Of a stretch of DNA of 64,000 nt, positions 1 to 7,852 are shown one piece after another. Both the position numbers and the translations under genes were made by a program. Origin of the DNA: Mycobacterium sp. 852002-51163_SCH5372311 (GTDB lineage Bacteria; Actinomycetota; Actinomycetes; Mycobacteriales; Mycobacteriaceae); the NCBI RefSeq assembly GCF_001667115.1, contig NZ_LZIJ01000014.1, positions 1 through 64,000 on the forward strand, given 5' to 3'. The notes under the pieces were generated by a model. That model did not search any database. It was not told the DNA's origin and was given only the letters and a program-made list of their open reading frames with translations. Position 1 is the first letter of the stretch; the number at the start of each line of letters is the position of its first letter.

Positions 1-201
1 CCGGTATGCGCACCGGTGCCAGCGGAAGGATCACCGGCCGCGGTGCCGCGGGAACGAGGATTGCTGCCAAGGCTCGGCGGACCGGCACCGCGAGGGCCGT
101 TGCCGGGGCTGGGCGGCGGCCGTGGACCGTTCGGTGGTGGGATTTTTGGCCGCGGGCTCTTTGGCGGCGGCCACGGCTTCGGCGGCTTCGGGCGCAGGTA
201 G
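1..201 (+). CDS. C-terminal fragment of a Gly/Pro-rich protein
   Basis: Frame 1 is open from the first base to a TAG at 199-201, so this is the end of a gene that starts outside the window. The visible 66 residues are rich in Pro, Arg and then Gly, ending in short GGG-F/H-GG runs. The gene that follows also ends in a Pro-rich segment followed by a His/Gly tail, so the two may be tandem paralogues of one mycobacterial family. That is inference from composition only. No catalytic motif is visible and no function can be assigned. Confidence 0.5.
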   Translation, partial: PVCAPVPAEGSPAAVPRERGLLPRLGGPAPRGPLPGLGGGRGPFGGGIFGRGLFGGGHGFGGFGRR

Positions 202-385
202 TCGGCATTTCGCGAGTTGTGCGGAGCCGACCTCGATCAGCGGCGGTGTGGCGACCGTCACCTGAGGCGCGCCATCTTAATCCCGAAGCGGGTAAAATCG
301 CGACATACGGGGAATTCAAGTGGGCAAGAAGTTCACTTGAAGTCGTGTCAATCGACTACCAGAGCCGACGACTATTGGAGGAGCT

Positions 386-1714
386 GTGGACACCGTATTG
401 GGTGTGTCGATGGCGCCGACGACGGTCCGGATGGTGCTCGTCGAAGGCGAAAACGCCGACGGCGCCACCGTAGATGAAGACAATTTCGAGGTCGTCGACG
501 AGGCACCGGCAAACGCGGCCGGGCAGGTCGTGTCGGCGATCTTGGGCACCCGCGAAGGCGCAGCCGAGGGTGGCTACCAGCTGGCGTCCACCGGCGTCAC
601 CTGGACCGACCCCACCGAGGCCGCTGTCCTGCGGGACGCTTTGGCCGCTCACAAACTCGAGAACGTCATGTTGGTGTCTTCGTTTCTCGCGGCGGCCGCA
701 CTTGCTCACGCCGTGGGCAACGAAACCAACTACGCGCATACGGCCCTGTTGTTCATCGAGCCCAGCAGCGCGACGTTGGCGGTTGTCGACACCGCCGACG
801 GGTCTATCGCCGATATCCGGCGGCATGTGCTACCCGAAGACGACGATGCGGCGGTGGCCGAGCTGGCCACCATGGTCTCCAGCGCTGAGCAGCTGAACAC
901 CCGGCCAGACGGTGTCTTCGTCGTCGGCTCCGGCATCGACATCCCGCTGATCAAGCCGGCGCTGGAAGCTGCGACATCGCTTCCGTTGAGTGCGCCCGAG
1001 GAGCCGGAGACGGCGCTGGCCCGTGGCGCGGCGCTGGCATCGGCGAGCGCGCCGTTGTTCTCGTCGTCAACCGCGGCGGTGGCATATGCGCAGGATCCCG
1101 GCACCGGCGCCGTAAACCCGTTTTTCCTGGATGCCGCCTACTTCGATGCCCCGGCCGCAGGCACTATAGGCGCGGATGCGCTGGCCTACAGCGCTGTTCC
1201 CGACGAGCCGTTCACCGGCGAGCAGGCCCCGCTCACCGGCGTCGTCGATTCCCCGGAACGCAGGAAGTTCGCACTCATCGGGAGCGTGGCGGCGGCGATC
1301 TTCATCGTGGGAGTAGCGGCCCTGGTCGTTTCGCTGGCGCTCAGCATCCGGCCGACGGCAGGAGTACGGCCCGCGCCCGACCGCAACATTGTCGCCCCGC
1401 CGACGCAGCCGGTACCCGCAGCTCCTGCCCCGGCGCCGCAGGCACCGGCCCCGGAGCCCAAGGCACCAGCTCCAGCGCCTGCCCCGGCGCCGCAAGCTCC
1501 CGCACCGATACCGCAGGCTCCCGCCCCGGTACCGCAGGCACCTGCCCCGGCACCCGTTCCGGTGCCAGTACCGGTCCCTGAACTGCCGCCGCTCTTCAAT
1601 CCTCCCGGACCGGGCGGCGGCGGGTTGCCCGGCAATGGCCACGGCGGCGGCCACGGTGGTGGACACGGCGGCGGCCGCGGCGGGTTCGGGATCCCCGGGA
1701 TCCCTGGCCTGTAG
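386..1714 (+). CDS. DUF7159-type membrane protein with Pro/Ala and Gly/His-rich tail
   Basis: A 442-residue protein starting at GTG 386 behind a GGAGGAG purine run (377-383). The N-terminal ~290 residues form an acidic globular domain starting MDTVLGVSMAPTTVRMVLVE, which I associate with the mycobacterial DUF7159 family. One membrane segment follows (about residues 295-317), then an Ala-Pro repeat tail (about 325-400) and a Gly/His-rich end with GHGGG repeats. The topology suggests a cytoplasmic sensor-like domain tied to an envelope-exposed flexible tail. It may be a paralogue of the partial upstream gene. The function is unknown; the family name is from memory. Confidence 0.75.
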   Translation: MDTVLGVSMAPTTVRMVLVEGENADGATVDEDNFEVVDEAPANAAGQVVSAILGTREGAAEGGYQLASTGVTWTDPTEAAVLRDALAAHKLENVMLVSSFLAAAALAHAVGNETNYAHTALLFIEPSSATLAVVDTADGSIADIRRHVLPEDDDAAVAELATMVSSAEQLNTRPDGVFVVGSGIDIPLIKPALEAATSLPLSAPEEPETALARGAALASASAPLFSSSTAAVAYAQDPGTGAVNPFFLDAAYFDAPAAGTIGADALAYSAVPDEPFTGEQAPLTGVVDSPERRKFALIGSVAAAIFIVGVAALVVSLALSIRPTAGVRPAPDRNIVAPPTQPVPAAPAPAPQAPAPEPKAPAPAPAPAPQAPAPIPQAPAPVPQAPAPAPVPVPVPVPELPPLFNPPGPGGGGLPGNGHGGGHGGGHGGGRGGFGIPGIPGL

Positions 1715-1728
1715 TCGAGGCAATCCAG

Positions 1729-1797
1729 CTGCGGTGAGCAGCTGTCACTTGGCGTTCGCCTGGCGCTCAGCGGCGCGATGCGGTTAGCTCACCGCAG
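1729..1797 (+). terminator. Inverted repeat between DUF7159-type gene and udgA
   Basis: Perfect 11-bp arms CTGCGGTGAGC (1729-1739) and its reverse complement (1787-1797) flank a 47-base loop that could fold further. It sits just after the stop at 1714 and before udgA at 1816. It could be a terminator or attenuator. There is no T tract, and the long loop makes this tentative. Confidence 0.3.
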
Positions 1798-1815
1798 GCA
1801 CCTAAACACGGTGGT

Positions 1816-3147
1816 ATGCGATGCACCGTCTTCGGTACCGGCTATCTGGGCGCCACCCACGCCGTCGGCATGGCCGAACTGGGACATGAAGTCGTCGGCG
1901 TCGACATCGATCCCGGCAAAGTCGCCAAGCTGGGCGCAGGCGATATTCCGTTCTACGAGCCCGGCCTGCGCAAGCTGCTGAGCAAGAACCTGGCGGCGGG
2001 TCGACTGCGGTTCACCACCGACTACGACCTGGCCGCCGACTTCGCCGACGTGCATTTCCTCGGCGTCGGCACGCCGCAGAAGAAGGGCCAGTACGGCGCT
2101 GACTTGCATCATGTCCACGCCGTGATCGACGCGCTGGTGCCGCGGCTGAGCAGGCCGGCGGTTCTGGTCGGCAAGTCGACGGTCCCGGTGGGGACCGCAG
2201 CCGAGCTGGGCAAGCGCGCAGATGCGTTGGCATCCGCGGGAGTTGACGTCGAAGTCGCATGGAATCCAGAGTTCCTGCGGGAAGGTTTCGCCGTGCGTGA
2301 CACCTTGCTGCCGGACCGCATTGTGCTTGGTATACAGGCTAATTCGGTGCGCGCCGAGCCGGCCGTTCGGGAGCTGTACGGGAGACTCGTCGACGCCGGG
2401 GTGCCGTTCCTGGTGACCGACCTGCAAACCGCCGAGCTGGTCAAGGTCTCCGCCAATGCCTTTCTGGCGACCAAGATTTCGTTCATCAACGCGGTCTCCG
2501 AAGTATGTGAAGCTGCCGGGGCCGACGTCAGCGTGCTGGCTGACGCGCTCGGGTACGACCCGCGGATCGGACGCCAATGTCTCAACGCGGGTTTGGGTTT
2601 CGGTGGCGGATGCCTGCCGAAGGACATACGCGCGTTCATGGCGCGCGCCGGCGAGTTGGGAGCCAACCAGGCGCTGACATTTCTGCGTGAGGTCGACAGC
2701 ATCAACATGCGGCGGCGCACCCGGATGGTCGAACTGGCCACGACCGCGTGCGGCGGCGCGTTGCTGGGCGCAAACATCGCCGTGCTGGGGGCGGCGTTCA
2801 AACCCGAATCCGACGACGTCCGCGACTCGCCCGCGCTCAACGTGGCGGGTCAGCTGCAGCTCAACGGAGCCACGGTCAACGTGTACGACCCGAAAGCCCT
2901 GGAAAACGCCCGCCGGCTGTTTCCGACCCTGAACTACGCGGTGTCGGTGGGGGAGGCGTGCGAGGACGCGGATGCGGTGCTGGTGCTAACCGAATGGCAG
3001 GAGTTCGTCGACCTGGAACCGGACGACCTGGCCGAGCAGGTGCGGGCGCGGGTGATCGTGGATGGACGCAATTGCCTGGATGTCCACCGTTGGCAGCGGG
3101 CTGGCTGGCGGGTGTTCTGCCTCGGCGCGCGGCCGCCTGTGCAGTGA
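1816..3147 (+). CDS. udgA: UDP-glucose 6-dehydrogenase
   Basis: A 443-residue cytosolic enzyme that oxidises UDP-glucose to UDP-glucuronate in two NAD-dependent steps, supplying sugar nucleotides for envelope polysaccharide. It starts with the Rossmann motif GTGYLG (about residues 7-12). The catalytic Cys lies in GFGGGCLPKD (about residues 257-266). The usual N-terminal NAD domain, central dimerisation helix and C-terminal UDP-binding domain with an FKP motif are all present at normal length. It corresponds to Rv0322 of M. tuberculosis. Start ATG 1816 places the Rossmann strand right at the N-terminus, as in the family. Confidence 0.93.
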   Translation: MRCTVFGTGYLGATHAVGMAELGHEVVGVDIDPGKVAKLGAGDIPFYEPGLRKLLSKNLAAGRLRFTTDYDLAADFADVHFLGVGTPQKKGQYGADLHHVHAVIDALVPRLSRPAVLVGKSTVPVGTAAELGKRADALASAGVDVEVAWNPEFLREGFAVRDTLLPDRIVLGIQANSVRAEPAVRELYGRLVDAGVPFLVTDLQTAELVKVSANAFLATKISFINAVSEVCEAAGADVSVLADALGYDPRIGRQCLNAGLGFGGGCLPKDIRAFMARAGELGANQALTFLREVDSINMRRRTRMVELATTACGGALLGANIAVLGAAFKPESDDVRDSPALNVAGQLQLNGATVNVYDPKALENARRLFPTLNYAVSVGEACEDADAVLVLTEWQEFVDLEPDDLAEQVRARVIVDGRNCLDVHRWQRAGWRVFCLGARPPVQ

Positions 3148-3213
3148 TTGGCCGTGGCACGTTGCGCGTCAGTATCCAGAGGTTCGGCGGTGAATGCCGA
3201 CGCGTCTATCGAC

Positions 3214-3858
3214 TCACCTCGATCGGCTGGACAGCTTACCGATAGCGTCAAGCCGTCGTTCGGAGGTCTCGGCGATCAGCACGGGGGCGACCCAGCGGCG
3301 CAGGTAGGCGCGCAGCACTTCGCCGGTGCGCGGCGGTCGGCCCGGGTCGATCATGAAGGACTGCAGAATCCGCAGCAGGTACTCGACCAGGTCGTCGAGG
3401 TCGGCGGCCTCGAGGCCGAGTTGCGCCCAGTCGACGTCCAGCCCGGCCAGCAGCGCGTGCCCGAATTTGAAGCCCATCTCCGAGGTAACCCCGGTGGACG
3501 CCCTGGTGAAGTCGTGCACCAGCATCAGCTGAACGTGCTTGTCGCCGGGCAGCCATTCCAGGCTGTACGCCAGACACTCCACCAGCGCATCGACGGGATC
3601 GCTGATATGTGCCAGGTGTTCGGTCAGCCGTCGCACGAACCGCATTCCCGACCGGGTGGCCGCAGCCTCGAGCAGACTGCTGGTTCCGGGAAAGTAGTTG
3701 TAAACCGTCTGGCGGGATACGCCGAGTGTCCGTGCCACATCGGCTATCCGAATGTCGGCGCCGCGTTCGTCGATGGCTTCGCTCGCGGCATCGAGGATGC
3801 GTTCGATCGCCTCTTCATCGCTCGCGGGCGTGGCGCCGCCCCAACCGTGGGTGCGCAT
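3214..3858 (-). CDS. TetR family transcriptional regulator
   Basis: A 214-residue regulator. The N-terminal helix-turn-helix is clear, with the recognition helix in GVSRQTVYNYF (about residues 48-58). The C-terminal ~140 residues form the usual variable helical ligand domain. The gene is on the strand opposite to udgA and converges with it. A -10-like TAACGT lies 7 nt upstream of ATG, suggesting a leaderless transcript. It is similar in position to the TetR gene Rv0328, though in H37Rv that gene lies on the other strand as I recall. The ligand and targets are unknown. Confidence 0.85.
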   Translation of the reverse strand: MRTHGWGGATPASDEEAIERILDAASEAIDERGADIRIADVARTLGVSRQTVYNYFPGTSSLLEAAATRSGMRFVRRLTEHLAHISDPVDALVECLAYSLEWLPGDKHVQLMLVHDFTRASTGVTSEMGFKFGHALLAGLDVDWAQLGLEAADLDDLVEYLLRILQSFMIDPGRPPRTGEVLRAYLRRWVAPVLIAETSERRLDAIGKLSSRSR

Positions 3859-3865
3859 GGATGAG

Positions 3866-3871
3866 ACGTTA
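3866..3871 (-). promoter_or_regulatory. Leaderless -10 box of TetR gene
   Basis: Read on the minus strand this is TAACGT, matching TANNNT, with 7 nt to the ATG at 3858. The upstream sequence holds a direct repeat CGTTAC-GG-CGTTAC, which might be part of an operator. Inference from spacing only. Confidence 0.4.
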
Positions 3872-3903
3872 CGGCGTTACCGGACTTTCGTGCATGGCCG
3901 TAC

Positions 3904-4530
3904 TTACTCGGAGCGGTCGCGCTTCTTGCCGAACCATCGCCGCTTGCCGGACCGCGGCTCCTCGTCCGGCTGCGGAGTTTGGGCTGCCCATTGAGGATCG
4001 CCGTGCATTGGTGGTAGTGGCGGGGGAGCCGGGCTTACCCGCTGAGGATCGCCATACATGGGAGCGGGCTGTTGCGGATGGACCGGCCGTTGCGGCTGGG
4101 CCGGCTGTGGCTGCTGGAGTGGCCGTTGCGGCGGGTGACCGGTTTGCACCGGAGCCGGGGGACGGTCGCTCTGCATGCGGTCCTGGCGCCTCGGCGGCCG
4201 GGATTCTTCGCCGGCTACGCCCAGATTCTGCAGAGAGATTTTGGAGGTCGCCGCGGCTGTCGGTGGAGCAGACGGCGCCGGCTCGACATCGCGCTGCTGG
4301 GACTGAAGCCGCTGGCGCCAGTAGGCGAACGCGTCGAACGGAAAGAGCACGCGCGGTGGTTGCCATTCGATCCGTGGCAGTTCACCGGGCTCGCGGTCGC
4401 CCGCGCCGGTCCGGGAAGCCAGCTCGGTGTCGATTACCGACCGCGCCGCGGCCATCGCCCGGTCGGCCGTCTCGTAGCGACCTACCTCCCCACCTCGGAA
4501 CGTGACGACAAACTGCGGAACAGCGGCCAT
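3904..4530 (-). CDS. Hypothetical protein with Gln/Pro-rich tail
   Basis: A 208-residue protein. ATG 4530 is chosen because MAAVPQFVVTFRGGEVGRYE begins a regular fold; the frame runs further upstream to 4638 but that part has poor composition and would overlap the divergent gene. Residues 1-75 look globular. Residues 80-190 are low complexity, rich in Gln and Pro with PQRPVHPQQPAP-like runs, and the C-terminus is strongly basic (GKRRWFGKKRDRSE). There is no signal peptide or membrane helix. I do not recognise a function. Confidence 0.65.
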   Translation of the reverse strand: MAAVPQFVVTFRGGEVGRYETADRAMAAARSVIDTELASRTGAGDREPGELPRIEWQPPRVLFPFDAFAYWRQRLQSQQRDVEPAPSAPPTAAATSKISLQNLGVAGEESRPPRRQDRMQSDRPPAPVQTGHPPQRPLQQPQPAQPQRPVHPQQPAPMYGDPQRVSPAPPPLPPMHGDPQWAAQTPQPDEEPRSGKRRWFGKKRDRSE

Positions 4531-4566
4531 GGACCCATCATCCGCGGGGCGGGACGAGATGACTAG

Positions 4567-5070
4567 ATGAAACTTGTGTGTCGGCGATGTGGGGCCGCGG
4601 AGCGCATGATTGTCGACGTGACGGTTAGCGCAGACCAATTGATCAAGTCAGCTGTTGGCGTGGCCGTCGTCGTTGCGGCATCGGCTGTCCTTGGCGCGAC
4701 GAGCGCCCGCGCCGACGACACTTACCAGCAGTTCGCGTCCCCGTCGGGAAGCATCCGGTGCATCCTCAATGGCCAAGACGCCCGGCTGCCCATCGCGTTG
4801 TGTCAGATCGGGGACCACACCTACGCGGTCGAAGCCGGAGTGGCGAGGGACCAAAACGGCGGGGCCTGTCCCTGGTCGAGCCGAAAATACGTCACATGTA
4901 CCTACTCGGCGATCGGTTCCGGGTTCGGCAGCTGGCCGCCGCTTGCCTATGGCCAGACGCGATCGCTCGGCGCGATCACGTGTGACAGCGAGCCTGCGGG
5001 AATGACGTGTACCGACTCCAGCACCGGGCATTTCTTTCGCGTGTCGCGCGAGTCATACCAGTTGGGGTGA
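4567..5070 (+). CDS. Exported Cys-containing hypothetical protein
   Basis: Up to 167 residues. A signal peptide with a hydrophobic core (SAVGVAVVVAASAVLGA) ends at a probable ARA-DD cleavage site. The mature part of about 115 residues carries paired cysteines (for example IRCIL, LCQIG, CPW, VTCTY, ITCDSE, MTCTDS), suggesting a disulphide-stabilised secreted domain. The start is uncertain: ATG 4567 gives an unusually long n-region, and ATG 4606 or GTG 4618 give more normal signal peptides. No enzyme motif is visible. It resembles small mycobacterial secreted proteins of unknown function. Confidence 0.7.
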   Translation: MKLVCRRCGAAERMIVDVTVSADQLIKSAVGVAVVVAASAVLGATSARADDTYQQFASPSGSIRCILNGQDARLPIALCQIGDHTYAVEAGVARDQNGGACPWSSRKYVTCTYSAIGSGFGSWPPLAYGQTRSLGAITCDSEPAGMTCTDSSTGHFFRVSRESYQLG

Positions 5071-5133
5071 TTCTCGTCATCAGGTGCTTGTGCCGATGAG
5101 AGACTTGGCAATTCGCTTGGGGCACAGATCGGG

Positions 5134-5442
5134 TCAGCAGAAGCCGCTGTGGCTCCCGCCGTCGAAACCGCAGCCCCCGCCGTGATGGCCACCGCTGAAG
5201 CCGATGCCACCGCCGGCGTAACCGCCATAACCGGCCCCGTAGTAGATCGACCCGTCATCTGACCAGCTGCCGGCGAACATTTTTGCTTCTGCCAGGTGCA
5301 GCACCAGAATGACGCCGACGAAACCGAGCACCGGGCCGAACAGTATCCACGGCCAGACATTGAGTTTCTTCCAGACTGCTATCGCGATGCTGAGCAGGCC
5401 GAATCCGAGCCAGACAAGCCCGAAGATGGTCAATGGTGACAT
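5134..5442 (-). CDS. Small membrane protein with Gly-rich C-terminus
   Basis: A 102-residue protein starting MSPLTIFGLVWLGFG at ATG 5442. Two hydrophobic segments (about residues 3-22 and 27-50) anchor it. The C-terminal ~45 residues are Gly/His-rich with GGYAGG and GGHHGGG runs and two cysteines, one of them the last residue. The frame extends upstream to 5517, but that extension lacks a good start. It converges with the exported-protein gene at 4567. Function unknown. Confidence 0.6.
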   Translation of the reverse strand: MSPLTIFGLVWLGFGLLSIAIAVWKKLNVWPWILFGPVLGFVGVILVLHLAEAKMFAGSWSDDGSIYYGAGYGGYAGGGIGFSGGHHGGGCGFDGGSHSGFC

Positions 5443-5619
5443 GTTCCGAACTCTCGTTTCGTTGTCGGTGGCCGCGGGTAGCGGCCGGAGGCATGAGAAG
5501 AGGATCGACGGCAGCACTGGTCAGTTGCTCAAGAAATTCTTGGGACGGATGAGCGAGTCCGAGCAGGTCGCCAAGCCGCGGTGTGTGGACGGACTTTCAA
5601 CCGTGGATAAAACCCCGGG

Positions 5620-5625
5620 TAACCT
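5620..5625 (+). promoter_or_regulatory. Leaderless -10 box (TAACCT)
   Basis: TAACCT fits TANNNT and lies 6 nt before the GTG at 5632, so transcription would start at or next to the start codon. Inference from spacing. Confidence 0.45.
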
Positions 5626-5631
5626 GACCGC

Positions 5632-6387
5632 GTGGACTTCGCGTCGGCCTATCTCGAACAGACTCGCGCCTTCGGCGACCTGATCCGCGAGGCCGATCCG
5701 ACGACGCCGGTGCCGACGTGCCCGGGCTGGACCCTCGATCAATTGTTCCGTCACGTCGGGCGCGGAGACCGGTGGGCGGCACAGATCGTGCGCGAAAAGC
5801 GTGACCAATTCCTCGATTTCCGCAGCGTCGAAGGGGGCAAGCCACCGCCGGACCGCGCCGACGCGATCTCCTGGCTGCATGGCGGCGCGCAGCTGCTGAT
5901 CGACGCCGTGGAGCAATCGGGCGCCGAAACACCGGTGTGGACTTTCCTAGGGCCGCGCCCGGCGAACTGGTGGATCCGCCGCCGCCTGCACGAGGCGGCC
6001 GTACACCGAGCCGACGCCGCAATCGCGGTCGGCAGGGATTTCACGCTGGACGCCGACATCGCCGCCGACGGCATCACCGAATGGCTTGAGCGCGTGGCGA
6101 TTCAGGCCGGAAGCGACGGGGCGCCGTTGCCGCTCGACGAGGGCGAGACGATCCATCTGCACGCCACCGATCCCGGCTTGATCGAGCCGGGTGAATGGAC
6201 GATCGGTGTCTCCGACGGCGCGATCACCTGGTCACACGAACACGGCAAAGCCACCTTTGCGCTGCGCGGCGGCGCCACCGAATTGCTGTTGGCGCTGCTT
6301 CGCCGAGTCTCTATCGCCGACACGGGCATCGAGCTGTTCGGTGACGACGGCGTGTGGCAAAAGTGGCTGGACCGCACGCCTCTCTAA
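5632..6387 (+). CDS. Mycothiol-dependent maleylpyruvate isomerase-family protein
   Basis: A 251-residue protein of the DinB-like/MDMPI group (TIGR03083 type). The N-terminal helical metal-binding domain contains PVPTCPGWTLDQLFRHVG (about residues 26-43), the usual CPGW plus HxG signature, and a second His pair in LHEAAVHRADA near residue 123. The C-terminal ~80 residues form the small alpha/beta domain typical of the family. These proteins use mycothiol as thiol cofactor or carry out related metal-dependent chemistry; the substrate cannot be told. The start is GTG 5632, probably leaderless. Confidence 0.75.
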   Translation: MDFASAYLEQTRAFGDLIREADPTTPVPTCPGWTLDQLFRHVGRGDRWAAQIVREKRDQFLDFRSVEGGKPPPDRADAISWLHGGAQLLIDAVEQSGAETPVWTFLGPRPANWWIRRRLHEAAVHRADAAIAVGRDFTLDADIAADGITEWLERVAIQAGSDGAPLPLDEGETIHLHATDPGLIEPGEWTIGVSDGAITWSHEHGKATFALRGGATELLLALLRRVSIADTGIELFGDDGVWQKWLDRTPL

Positions 6388-6398
6388 ACGCCACACGG

Positions 6399-6404
6399 TA
6401 ATTT
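6399..6404 (+). promoter_or_regulatory. Leaderless -10 box (TAATTT)
   Basis: TAATTT lies 7 nt before ATG 6412 and supports that start over the upstream in-frame TTG at 6403, which overlaps the hexamer. Confidence 0.45.
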
Positions 6405-6411
6405 GCACACC

Positions 6412-6786
6412 ATGACCACATCGGAGATCGCCACCGTGCTGGCGTGGCACGACGCGCTCAACTCCGCCGACCTCGACACCTTGGTGGCACTGTCCAGTGA
6501 CGACATCGACATCGGCGATGCGCACGGAGCCGTCCAAGGACATCAGGCGCTGCGCAAGTGGGCCGCTTCACTCGATACGACGGCGGAGCTGGGCAGGATG
6601 TTCGTGCACGACGGCGTCGTGGTCGTCGAGCAGAAGATCACCAGCCGCGCCGACCCTGGCGCCGTCAGCACCGCGGCGTCGGCTTTCCGGGTGGTGCACG
6701 ACCACATCACCTCGGTGTTCCGGCACGAGGACTTGTCGGCGGCGCTGGCGGCCACCGAGCTCACCGAAGCCGACGCGGTGGACTGA
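6412..6786 (+). CDS. SnoaL/NTF2-like hypothetical protein
   Basis: A 124-residue protein starting MTTSEIATVLAWHDALNSAD, the usual beginning of the NTF2/SnoaL cone fold, with a DDIDIGDAHG strand and a hydrophobic final strand. The length equals the M. tuberculosis protein Rv0333 next to rmlA. Such domains are small-molecule isomerases or binding proteins; no catalytic residue can be named. It lies 15 nt upstream of rmlA on the same strand, so co-transcription is likely. Confidence 0.7.
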   Translation: MTTSEIATVLAWHDALNSADLDTLVALSSDDIDIGDAHGAVQGHQALRKWAASLDTTAELGRMFVHDGVVVVEQKITSRADPGAVSTAASAFRVVHDHITSVFRHEDLSAALAATELTEADAVD

Positions 6787-6801
6787 GGCGTCAGGAATCG
6801 C

Positions 6802-7668
6802 ATGCGCGGAATCATCTTGGCCGGCGGCTCAGGCACCCGGCTGTACCCGATCACGATGGGAATCAGCAAGCAATTGCTGCCCGTCTACGACAAGCCGATG
6901 GTCTACTATCCGTTGTCCACGCTGATGATGGCCGGCGTCCGCGACATTTTGGTGATCACTACCGTCCATGACGCGCCCGGCTTTCAGCGGCTTTTGAACG
7001 ACGGCGCGCAATTCGGGGTCAACATCAGCTACGCGACCCAGGATCAGCCCGAAGGCCTGGCGCAGGCATTTGTCCTCGGCGCCAACCATATTGGCACCGA
7101 CTCGGTGGCATTGGTGTTGGGCGACAACATTTTCTACGGCCCTGGCCTGGGGACCAGTCTGGCCCGCTTTCAGACCGTTTGCGGCGGAGCGATTTTCGCC
7201 TATTGGGTGGCGGACCCGTCCGCCTATGGAGTCGTCGAATTCAGCGCTGACGGCACGGCGCTCTCGCTGGAGGAGAAACCCGCCACCCCGAAATCCAACT
7301 ACGCGGTGCCGGGCCTGTACTTCTATGACAACGACGTGATCGAGATTGCCCGCGGCTTGAGCAAATCGGCGCGTGGCGAGTACGAGATCACCGAGGTCAA
7401 CCAGAGCTACCTCAACCAGGGACGACTGACCGTCGAGGTCCTTGCCCGGGGGACGGCGTGGCTGGACACCGGCACCTTCGATTCACTGCTCGATGCCAGC
7501 GACTACGTCCGCACCTTGGAGCGACGGCAGGGCTTGAAGGTCAGCGTTCCCGAGGAGGTGGCGTGGCGCAACGGCTGGATCGACGACGGACAGCTGGCGC
7601 GGCGCGCGAACAGCTTGGTCAAGTCCGGCTACGGTCGCTATCTGCTGCAATTGCTGGAACGCAACTGA
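6802..7668 (+). CDS. rmlA: Glucose-1-phosphate thymidylyltransferase
   Basis: A 288-residue enzyme making dTDP-glucose from dTTP and glucose-1-phosphate. This is the first step to dTDP-rhamnose, the linker sugar between peptidoglycan and arabinogalactan. The nucleotide loop [18 protein letters not shown] is at the N-terminus, followed by [20 protein letters not shown], which includes the sugar-phosphate contacts, and the VLGDNIFYG metal motif (about residues 108-116). Length and motifs are complete. Equivalent to Rv0334. It is followed by repeat array A and converges with the aminotransferase gene. Confidence 0.95.
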   Translation: MRGIILAGGSGTRLYPITMGISKQLLPVYDKPMVYYPLSTLMMAGVRDILVITTVHDAPGFQRLLNDGAQFGVNISYATQDQPEGLAQAFVLGANHIGTDSVALVLGDNIFYGPGLGTSLARFQTVCGGAIFAYWVADPSAYGVVEFSADGTALSLEEKPATPKSNYAVPGLYFYDNDVIEIARGLSKSARGEYEITEVNQSYLNQGRLTVEVLARGTAWLDTGTFDSLLDASDYVRTLERRQGLKVSVPEEVAWRNGWIDDGQLARRANSLVKSGYGRYLLQLLERN

Positions 7669-7680
7669 TTTGGCCGCTGC

Positions 7681-7820
7681 GCGTGAACGTACGGCTTTGC
7701 GTGTGAATGTAGGGCTTTGCTTGTGAAGACAGGGCGAGATTTTGCGCGAATCCCCGCCCAGGCTTCACCGCCAACGCCCAGGTTTCACACCCAGAGCCGA
7801 AGATTCACACCGAAAGCCCG
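7681..7820. repeat. 20-bp-period inverted repeat array A
   Basis: Seven consecutive 20-bp units in phase. Two forward units contain GTGAA and end in GGCTTTGC; a third forward unit runs into a centre with GCGCGA; three reverse units carry TTCAC followed by GCC. The halves are inverted copies, so a long cruciform or RNA stem is possible. It fills most of the gap between convergent rmlA and the aminotransferase gene. Related arrays are at 17281, 22181, 35541 and 58341. Confidence 0.8.
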
Positions 7821-7852
7821 ATGCATCTTGCCGGCCGATCCGCCAACCGGCA

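Noticed and set aside
7681..7820. Insertion sequence or transposon end
   Set aside because: No transposase frame, no target-site duplication seen around the arrays.
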